In this document: positions 4,560 to 10,458 of the stretch, one piece after another | How the letters are laid out: each line of letters opens with the position of its first letter | How positions within the stretch are numbered: position 1 is the stretch's first letter | Assembly: GCA_002369525.1 (NCBI GenBank) | Contig: DFFN01000118.1 | Span: 1-10,458 of the forward strand | Source of the DNA: Lachnoclostridium sp. UBA3775 | Lineage (GTDB): Bacteria > Bacillota > Clostridia > Lachnospirales > Lachnospiraceae | Direction of reading: 5' to 3' | DNA length: 10,458 bases | The notes under the pieces: model-generated | Databases searched by the model: none | Told to the model about the DNA's origin: nothing | What the model saw: the letters and a program-made list of their open reading frames with translations, nothing else | Position numbers and translations under genes: made by a program

Positions 4560-7415
4560 ATGAAATCGGAAAAGAAGAGTATGGATGATAAAAAATACAT
4601 AAAAATAAGAGGAGCAAGGGAAAACAATCTCAAGAACATCGACATCGACATTCCGAGAGATGAATTTGTTGTGCTTACGGGGCTTTCGGGCTCCGGCAAA
4701 TCCTCTCTTGCTTTTGACACGATCTATGCAGAAGGACAGAGGCGATACATGGAGTCTCTTTCTTCCTATGCGAGAATGTTCCTCGGACAGATGGAAAAGC
4801 CGGATGTCGACAGCATAGAAGGACTTCCACCCGCAATTTCCATCGATCAGAAATCCACCAACAAGAACCCCAGATCTACAGTCGGGACCGTAACCGAGAT
4901 ATACGATTACTTCCGTCTGCTTTTTGCGCGTGTCGGAATTCCGCATTGCCCCAAATGCGGCAAGGAGATCAAAAGGCAGACCGTGGACCAGATGGTGGAC
5001 GACATCATGCTCCTTCCCGAAAAAACAAAGCTGTCCTTGCTTGCACCGGTCGTAAAAGGCCGTAAGGGTGAACATGCCAAGGTGCTTGAGCAGGCAAAGA
5101 AAAGCGGCTATGTACGTGTGCTTATCGACGGAAACATGTACGAGCTTACAGAAGAGATCAGGCTTGATAAAAACATCAAGCACAGTATTTCGATAGTGGT
5201 CGACAGGCTTGTGGTAAAGCCGGGAATTGAAAGCAGGCTTACGGATTCGATAGAAAACGTGCTGAAGCTTTCCGACGGCACTCTTGTCGTAAGCATTGTT
5301 GACGGCGGGGAAAAAACCTATTCGCAGAATTTTGCCTGTCCCGATTGCGGGATCTCGATAGAAGAACTCGAACCCCGTTCCTTTTCATTTAACAATCCCT
5401 TCGGAGCCTGTCCCGAATGTAACGGACTGGGCTTTAAGATGGAATTTTCCGAGGACCTGATGATCCCGGATAAAAGCCTTTCCATCGATGAAGGTGCAAT
5501 CGCAGTGCTTGGCTGGCAGTCCGCCAACGTGAAGGGAAGCTTCACAAGATGCCTGCTTGAAGCGCTTGCAAAAGAATATAAATTCAGTCTTTCCACTCCG
5601 TTTAAGGACTATCCGAAAAAAATCCATGATATTCTGATCTACGGAACAGACGGCAAAAAAGTCAGTGTGCACTATCAGGGGCAGAGAGGTGTCGGAGTCT
5701 ATGACATGGACTTTGAAGGACTTTTAAGAAATGTCGCAAGACGCTACCGTGAGACTGCGGCAGAGTCTACAAGAACGGAATATGAAAGCTTCATGCTGAT
5801 AACTCCCTGTACGGCATGCGGCGGAAAAAGACTGAAGCCCGGACCTCTGGCCGTCACCGTCGGCGGTAAAAACATTTCCGAGGTAACGGAGATGAGCGTT
5901 GAAAAGGGCTTTGAATTCATGCAGAATCTGAAGCTTACAAAGACTGAGGAACAGATAGGCGCCATGATAATGAAGGAAATCAGGGCAAGGCTTAAATTCC
6001 TCAATGATGTCGGTCTTTCGTATCTGACGCTCGCACGTCCCACCGCTTCCCTTTCGGGAGGAGAGGCACAGAGAATAAGGCTCGCAACGCAGATAGGCTC
6101 GGGACTCGTAGGCGTCGCTTATATCCTTGATGAGCCGAGCATCGGACTTCACCAGAAGGACAATGACAAGCTGATCGCTTCCTTAAAGGGACTTAAGGAT
6201 CTCGGAAACACACTGATCGTTGTGGAACATGACGAGGATACTATGCTTGCGGCGGACTACATAGTCGATATCGGTCCTCTTGCCGGTTCCCACGGAGGAG
6301 AGGTTGTGGCATGCGGAACGGCCGAAGAAATAATGGCCTGTGAAAAATCCATAACCGGCAAATATCTTAAGCATGAGCTTTTCATACCGATACCGTCCAC
6401 TGTCAGAAAGCCTTGCGGATGGCTTAAAGTAAAAGGGGCGGCGGAGAATAACCTTAAGAAAATTGACGTTGACATTCCCCTGGGCGTCATGACCTGCGTT
6501 ACCGGAGTGTCGGGCTCGGGAAAAAGCTCCCTTGTTACCGAAATTGTTTATAAAAGACTTGCAAGGGATTTAAACCATGCAAGATGCATACCCGGAAAGC
6601 ACGACGATATAACAGGAATTGAGCAGCTTGACAAGGTCATCGACATCGACCAGTCACCGATCGGACGTACGCCCCGCTCAAATCCCGCCACCTATACAGG
6701 CGTCTTTGACATGATAAGGGATCTTTTTGCAAACACCCAGGATGCGAAGATGAGGGGCTACGGAAAAGGAAGGTTCTCCTTTAACATTAAAGGCGGACGC
6801 TGTGAGGCATGTACAGGCGACGGAATCAACAAGATCGAGATGAACTTCCTTCCCGACATCTATGTAACATGCGAGGTGTGCGGCGGAAAGCGCTACAACA
6901 GGGAAACTCTGGAGGTACTTTATAAAGGCAAGAGCATTTATGATGTCCTTGACATGACAGTGGAAGAGGCACTTGCATTCTTTGAAAATGTACCGAGGAT
7001 CAAAAACAAGATACAGACACTCTACGATGTGGGTCTGTCATATTTAAAGCTGGGGCATCCTTCAACCCTGCTTTCGGGCGGCGAAGCCCAGAGAATCAAG
7101 CTTGCGACCGAGCTCAGCAAAAAGAGCACCGGCAAAACCATTTACATTCTTGACGAACCGACTACCGGTCTTCATTTTGCCGATGTCGACAAGCTTGTGC
7201 AGATACTGAAAAAGCTCACGGACGGCGGAAATACCGTGCTTGTCATCGAGCATAATCTTGACGTAATAAAGACGGCAGATTATATAATCGATATCGGACC
7301 CGACGGCGGCGACGGCGGCGGAAGGGTGATCGCAAAAGGCACGCCCCGCGAAGTGGCAAAGGACAAAAAATCATATACCGGAATCTATCTCAAAAGGATA
7401 TTTGACAATGAGTAA
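4560..7415 (+). CDS. uvrA: UvrA, excinuclease ABC subunit A (DNA-damage sensor ATPase)
   Basis: UvrA is the ABC-type ATPase dimer that scans DNA for distortions and loads UvrB. From the ATG at 4560 the protein is 951 residues, normal for the family. It has Walker A GLSGSGKS at 41-48, then a zinc module with Cys260, Cys263, Cys284 and Cys287. The first signature LSGGEAQ is at 498-504 and Walker B ILDEPS at 522-527. The second half has Walker A GVSGSGKS at 649-656, a zinc finger with Cys748, Cys751, Cys771 and Cys774, a signature from 838 and Walker B ILDEP from 863. All key residues of both ATPase halves are intact. The start is chosen by the AAGGA at 4550; 4542 and 4581 are alternatives. The promoter carries a LexA-like box, so SOS induction is likely. 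The stop overlaps the next gene's start by 8 bp. In many Firmicutes uvrA directly follows uvrB; here 2.8 kb separates them. Confidence 0.97.
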   Translation: MKSEKKSMDDKKYIKIRGARENNLKNIDIDIPRDEFVVLTGLSGSGKSSLAFDTIYAEGQRRYMESLSSYARMFLGQMEKPDVDSIEGLPPAISIDQKSTNKNPRSTVGTVTEIYDYFRLLFARVGIPHCPKCGKEIKRQTVDQMVDDIMLLPEKTKLSLLAPVVKGRKGEHAKVLEQAKKSGYVRVLIDGNMYELTEEIRLDKNIKHSISIVVDRLVVKPGIESRLTDSIENVLKLSDGTLVVSIVDGGEKTYSQNFACPDCGISIEELEPRSFSFNNPFGACPECNGLGFKMEFSEDLMIPDKSLSIDEGAIAVLGWQSANVKGSFTRCLLEALAKEYKFSLSTPFKDYPKKIHDILIYGTDGKKVSVHYQGQRGVGVYDMDFEGLLRNVARRYRETAAESTRTEYESFMLITPCTACGGKRLKPGPLAVTVGGKNISEVTEMSVEKGFEFMQNLKLTKTEEQIGAMIMKEIRARLKFLNDVGLSYLTLARPTASLSGGEAQRIRLATQIGSGLVGVAYILDEPSIGLHQKDNDKLIASLKGLKDLGNTLIVVEHDEDTMLAADYIVDIGPLAGSHGGEVVACGTAEEIMACEKSITGKYLKHELFIPIPSTVRKPCGWLKVKGAAENNLKKIDVDIPLGVMTCVTGVSGSGKSSLVTEIVYKRLARDLNHARCIPGKHDDITGIEQLDKVIDIDQSPIGRTPRSNPATYTGVFDMIRDLFANTQDAKMRGYGKGRFSFNIKGGRCEACTGDGINKIEMNFLPDIYVTCEVCGGKRYNRETLEVLYKGKSIYDVLDMTVEEALAFFENVPRIKNKIQTLYDVGLSYLKLGHPSTLLSGGEAQRIKLATELSKKSTGKTIYILDEPTTGLHFADVDKLVQILKKLTDGGNTVLVIEHNLDVIKTADYIIDIGPDGGDGGGRVIAKGTPREVAKDKKSYTGIYLKRIFDNE

Positions 7416-7989
7416 CCATTTTTATGCGATGATGTCCAGAATGAAATATATCGAACGCTGGGCACTGATGAGAAATTCAGAAAAGGAAAACATAAGCGAG
7501 CATTCGCTTGAAGTGGCAATGATCGCCCACGGACTTGCTGTCATCGGCAATGTACGTTTCGGAAAAAACTATAATCCCGAACGCTGTGCCCTGATTGCCA
7601 TGTATCACGACAGCTCCGAAATCATCACCGGTGACATGCCTACCCCTGTCAAATACTACAATACAAGTATTTCTGGAATATACCATGAAATAGAGGACAA
7701 GGCTAACGAGACACTTTTATCAATGCTGCCCGAGGATATCAGGGAAAGCTACAAGGAGTATTTTTTCAAGAATGAGAAAGACGAAGAACTTTGGAAGCTT
7801 GTGAAGGCGGCAGATAAGCTTTCCGCGCTGGTAAAGTGTATAGAAGAGGAAAATTTCGGAAACAGGGAATTTTCAAGCGCCAAGGAAGCAACAAGAATGG
7901 CAATAAAGGAAATGAATCTGCCGGAGGCGGATGAGTTCCTGCGGGAATTCATGCCGAGCTACAGCCTGACTCTTGACAATCTGAGATAG
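7408..7989 (+). CDS. yfbR: YfbR-type 5'-deoxynucleotidase (HD domain)
   Basis: This 193-residue protein closely resembles E. coli YfbR (199 residues), which removes phosphate from deoxyribonucleoside 5'-monophosphates in a metal-dependent reaction. The segments RWALMRN, EHSLEVAMIAH, MYHDSSEIITGDMPTPVKY and KAADKLSALVKC all correspond. Metal ligands align as His32, His67, Asp68 and Asp136 (E. coli His33, His68, Asp69, Asp137). The active-site residues Arg17, Glu71 and Asp76 are also present. The ATG at 7408 is chosen over the in-frame TTG at 7402 because AGGA at 7395-7398 is 9 nt before it and the N-terminus then matches YfbR. It overlaps the end of uvrA by 8 bp, so the two are very probably translationally coupled and co-transcribed. 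A role in trimming the dNMP pool or in thymidine salvage is known for the family; a link with repair is inference. Confidence 0.94.
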   Translation: MSNHFYAMMSRMKYIERWALMRNSEKENISEHSLEVAMIAHGLAVIGNVRFGKNYNPERCALIAMYHDSSEIITGDMPTPVKYYNTSISGIYHEIEDKANETLLSMLPEDIRESYKEYFFKNEKDEELWKLVKAADKLSALVKCIEEENFGNREFSSAKEATRMAIKEMNLPEADEFLREFMPSYSLTLDNLR

Positions 7990-8001
7990 ACGGTACGGAA
8001 G

Positions 8002-8006
8002 AGAGG
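8002..8006 (+). promoter_or_regulatory. Ribosome binding site deciding a TTG start
   Basis: AGAGG at 8002-8006 lies 5 nt before the TTG at 8012. There is no in-frame ATG between the previous stop and this point, and the NYN domain begins only three residues into the protein, so TTG is the only start that keeps the domain whole. Confidence 0.65.
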
Positions 8007-8011
8007 AAAAT

Positions 8012-9241
8012 TTGAAAAGAGCAATTTATGTAGATTATGAAAATGTTTCGCTGCACGGGCTTGAAGCGATAGAGCAGCTTGGCAGCGACGATAATGTCAA
8101 AATTTTCATAGGAACCCAGAGCACCAGACTCTCGATGGAGGATGCGGACAGAATATTTAACTGCGAGGCAAACGTTGAACTGATAACAAATAAATACATA
8201 GGAAAGAACGCACTGGATTTCATAATCATGGTTTACATGGGCTATGATATCGCAAAAGGCCTTGCAAATGCATATTTTGTCGTATCGAATGACAAGGGCT
8301 ATGACCCGGCCATATACCAGATGAGAAAGCTCAGCGGACTTACGGTCCAGAGAAAAGCGGATATTTCATTTGTGCTTAAGGAAAAGATAAATGAAAGCAT
8401 AAGCGTTCCCGAAGAAAAAACCGAGACCGTTGAAAAGAAGAAAGGTTTCGGAAGGCGGCTGCTCGGAATACTCGGCATCGGGAAGGAAAAAGAAGAGCCT
8501 GCGGCCGAGGAGCCGATCGAAGAGATTGCAACCGAAACGGTTGTTATCGGTAAAGATGACAGTGTCGTCCGTGATAAAGTGCTGAACGAACTTGTAGGAG
8601 AAAGCAAGCCGCAGCGCGGAAGAAACGGTAACAGATACGGCAGCCGCAACAATAACCGTTACGGACAGGGCAGAAGGAGCAACGAAAGAAAACCAAAGCA
8701 GGCGGAAGCAAAAACAGAGGCAAAACCTGAGACAAAGCCGGAAACAAAGCCTGAGAAAAAAACTGACACAAAAAGAAAAACTGACGGCAGAAACAAACAG
8801 CAGGAAAATAATAAGCTAAAGCCCGCGGATAACAAGCCTGAGGCTGTTGAAAACAAAAAAAATGAACCGGTAAAAAACATAAATCAGGAAACTGCTGAAA
8901 ATAATAAACCGGAAACTGCGGAAAATAAAAATGAAGCAAAAAGCAGAAAACAGAACCGCAGAAGAGGACGCGGCCCTTCCGTCAAAAAAACGGATAATCA
9001 GGCCGAAAGCACCGGAAATAAAGAGGTACAACAGGAAAGTAATGCCGGGAAAAATGATGCCGGGAACACTGCTGCAGATGAAAATGCATCAGAAGAAAAG
9101 AAAGGCAGACGAAAGGTAACAAGAAGGGTAAGCGGAAAAAAAGCTCCCGAAAAACCGTTGAAAACACCCGAGGAACTTGAAAGAGAAAGACAGCGTGATG
9201 AGGCTTTTGCATTGTTAAAAGAACTTCATGACGAACAATAA
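8012..9241 (+). CDS. NYN-domain (PIN-like) putative ribonuclease with long disordered basic tail
   Basis: The 409-residue protein begins with a NYN domain, a PIN-like nuclease fold (LabA/DUF88 type), at residues 2 to about 130. The acidic residues of a metal site are visible: Asp8 and Asn11 in VDYENV, Asp69 in ALDFIIM, and Asp94 and Asp98 in SNDKGYD. The family is thought to act on RNA; the substrate here is unknown. From about 135 the chain is low-complexity: a Glu/Lys-rich linker with a short hydrophobic stretch (RRLLGILGIG), an Arg-Gly-Asn-rich segment (QRGRNGNRYGSRNNNRYG), KPET repeats at 238-249, Asn/Lys/Glu-rich stretches, and basic patches (RKQNRRRGRG, GRRKVTRRVSG). It ends in a predicted helix PEELERERQRDEAFALLKELH. 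Such a tail suggests RNA or partner binding, as in the disordered tail of RNase E, by analogy only. It starts at TTG, 22 bp after the yfbR-type stop, in the same apparent operon. Confidence 0.9.
   Translation: MKRAIYVDYENVSLHGLEAIEQLGSDDNVKIFIGTQSTRLSMEDADRIFNCEANVELITNKYIGKNALDFIIMVYMGYDIAKGLANAYFVVSNDKGYDPAIYQMRKLSGLTVQRKADISFVLKEKINESISVPEEKTETVEKKKGFGRRLLGILGIGKEKEEPAAEEPIEEIATETVVIGKDDSVVRDKVLNELVGESKPQRGRNGNRYGSRNNNRYGQGRRSNERKPKQAEAKTEAKPETKPETKPEKKTDTKRKTDGRNKQQENNKLKPADNKPEAVENKKNEPVKNINQETAENNKPETAENKNEAKSRKQNRRRGRGPSVKKTDNQAESTGNKEVQQESNAGKNDAGNTAADENASEEKKGRRKVTRRVSGKKAPEKPLKTPEELERERQRDEAFALLKELHDEQ
8723..8758 (+). repeat. Three tandem 12-bp units coding KPET/KPEK
   Basis: Units at 8723-8734, 8735-8746 and 8747-8758 encode KPET, KPET and KPEK inside the disordered tail of the NYN protein. 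Related pieces recur downstream as NKPEAVEN and NKPETAEN. The repeats point to tail growth by slippage and are the kind of region that varies in length between strains. Confidence 0.7.
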
Positions 9242-9265
9242 GCAACTTATCGGAGGAAAGCTTAA

Positions 9266-10458
9266 ATGAACAAAATGACTGAGGAAATGGTACTTGTAAT
9301 GGATTTCGGTGGCCAGTACAACCAGCTGATAGCAAGAAGAGTCAGGGAATGCGGAGTATATGCCGAGGTACATTCCTACAAAAAAATATCCGTAAATGAG
9401 ATAAAGGAAATGTCACCCAAAGGCATAATCTTTACCGGAGGACCCAACAGTGTTTACGGCGAAAATGCCCTGCACTATGACAAAGAAATCTTTAATATCG
9501 GTATACCGATTCTCGGTATTTGCTACGGCGCGCAGCTCATGGCCTATGAGCTCGGAGGGAATGTTAAGACTGCCGGTATCAGCGAGTACGGAAAGACCGA
9601 GGTGGTCGTTGACAAGGAATCGGTGATGTTCAGAAAAGTCCCGAAGATCAATACATGCTGGATGAGCCATACCGACATGATAACAGAGCTTCCCGCAGGC
9701 TTCAAGGCGACTGCAAAGACTTCCTCCTGTCCGATAGCTGCGATGGAAAATGCCTCAAAGAAACTTTATGCGGTTCAGTTCCATCCCGAGGTAAACCACA
9801 CCGAGTACGGTAAAGAGATGCTTCGCAGCTTTGTATATGATGTCTGCGGCTGCAAGGGCACATGGAGAATGGAATCATTTGTTGAGACCTCAATAAAGCA
9901 GCTCAGAGAGAAAATCGGAGACGGAAAAGTACTATGTGCGCTCTCGGGCGGTGTAGATTCGTCCGTAGCGTCTGTTCTGCTCAGTAAGGCAATTGGCAAG
10001 CAGCTTACCTGTGTTTTTGTCGATACGGGCCTTTTAAGAAAAAATGAAGGCGATGAGGTTGAAGAGTTTTTTGGTTCCAAGGGTCTCTATGAACTGAATT
10101 TTATCCGCGTAAATGCTGCGGAAAGATATTATAAAAAGTTAAAAGGCGTTGACGATCCCGAAAAGAAGAGAAAGATCATAGGCGAGGAATTTATCAGAAT
10201 TTTCGAAGAAGAAGCAAAGAAAATCGGTGCCGTTGATTATCTTGTGCAGGGAACGATTTATCCCGACGTGATCGAATCAGGCCTTAATGATTCGGCAGTG
10301 ATAAAGAGCCACCATAACGTAGGAGGACTTCCTTCGGTAGTGGACTTCAAGGAAATAATAGAACCGCTCCGCATGCTCTTTAAAGACGAGGTTCGTCAGG
10401 CAGGCCTTGAACTCGGCATCCCTCATTACCTTGTATTCCGTCAGCCCTTCCCCGGCCC
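9266..10458 (+). CDS. guaA: GuaA, glutamine-hydrolysing GMP synthase (3'-truncated by window edge)
   Basis: GuaA converts XMP to GMP using ATP and glutamine, the last step of guanine nucleotide synthesis in the cytosol. The frame stays open to the window end, giving 397 residues of an expected 510-525. It begins with VLVMDFGGQYNQLIARRVRE. The class I glutaminase triad is Cys86 in GICYG, with His173 and Glu175 in FHPE. The ATP-pyrophosphatase P-loop SGGVDSS is at 227-233, and the sequence ends within the LVFRQPFPGP segment. The missing part is the C-terminal dimerisation domain. The ATG at 9266 is supported by GGAGG at 9252-9256, 9 nt upstream. The gene starts 24 bp after the NYN gene with no terminator between them and no room for a purine riboswitch. 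It may therefore be read from the uvrA operon, although a promoter inside the NYN tail is possible. Confidence 0.97.
   Translation, partial: MNKMTEEMVLVMDFGGQYNQLIARRVRECGVYAEVHSYKKISVNEIKEMSPKGIIFTGGPNSVYGENALHYDKEIFNIGIPILGICYGAQLMAYELGGNVKTAGISEYGKTEVVVDKESVMFRKVPKINTCWMSHTDMITELPAGFKATAKTSSCPIAAMENASKKLYAVQFHPEVNHTEYGKEMLRSFVYDVCGCKGTWRMESFVETSIKQLREKIGDGKVLCALSGGVDSSVASVLLSKAIGKQLTCVFVDTGLLRKNEGDEVEEFFGSKGLYELNFIRVNAAERYYKKLKGVDDPEKKRKIIGEEFIRIFEEEAKKIGAVDYLVQGTIYPDVIESGLNDSAVIKSHHNVGGLPSVVDFKEIIEPLRMLFKDEVRQAGLELGIPHYLVFRQPFPG

Noticed and set aside
4425..5183. 252-residue minus-strand open frame across the uvrA start
   Set aside because: It covers the terminator, the promoter and well-conserved uvrA coding sequence, and its translation has no recognisable features.
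4680..7160. Duplicated Walker A, signature and zinc motifs within uvrA as evidence of a fusion
   Set aside because: All UvrA proteins carry two ABC ATPase halves; this is the normal architecture.
7303..7324. GGC-rich repeat near the end of uvrA
   Set aside because: It encodes the Gly/Asp-rich GPDGGDGGG segment normal for the UvrA C-terminus.
7402..7407. TTG at 7402 as the start of the YfbR-type protein
   Set aside because: It would lie only 3 nt from AGGA, while the ATG at 7408 has normal spacing and gives an N-terminus matching YfbR.
8544..9031. Long minus-strand open frames opposite the NYN tail
   Set aside because: Their Phe/Leu/Ser-rich translations are the complement of a Lys/Glu/Ala-rich repetitive coding sequence, and the plus-strand frame is continuous with a recognised domain.

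Overview
The window looks like a piece of a Clostridia chromosome, most likely from the Lachnospiraceae. This rests on the protein style of UvrA, UvrB and GuaA, strong GGAGG-type ribosome binding sites, sigma-A-type TTGACA/TATAAT promoters, a TTG start codon, moderate G+C, and a large lysine- and acid-rich lipoprotein. The placement is by impression; no database search was possible.

Layout. (1) 1-1718, plus strand: the 3' five-sixths of uvrB, with its Walker A region lying upstream of the window. (2) 1728-2195, minus strand: a small HD-domain phosphohydrolase convergent with uvrB, 9 bp between the stop codons. (3) 2196-2321: a compact divergent promoter region. A minus-strand promoter sits so close to the HD gene that its mRNA may be leaderless. 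A strong plus-strand promoter is followed by a perfect 12-bp palindrome in the leader of the next gene. (4) 2322-4412: a 696-residue predicted lipoprotein with three diverged N-terminal repeats, an acidic Ser-rich insert, two further beta-rich regions and a repetitive acidic tail, ending at a clear intrinsic terminator. (5) 4465-4559: the uvrA promoter, with a near-consensus LexA (SOS) box between its -35 and -10 elements. (6) 4560-9241: uvrA, a YfbR-type 5'-deoxynucleotidase whose start overlaps the uvrA stop, and a NYN-domain protein with a long disordered basic tail, closely packed as an apparent operon. (7) 9266 to the window end: guaA (GMP synthase), 24 bp after the NYN gene, cut at the right edge.

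Functionally, uvrB and uvrA encode the damage-recognition part of nucleotide excision repair but are separated here by a 2.8-kb insert carrying two unrelated transcription units. The most interesting reading is that the LexA box controls not only uvrA but also the downstream deoxynucleotidase and NYN nuclease-like genes, and perhaps guaA. That would link SOS induction with nucleotide-pool and RNA metabolism. The box and the gene packing are visible in the sequence; the shared regulation is inference. I found no CRISPR array, tRNA, rRNA, insertion sequence or phage gene.
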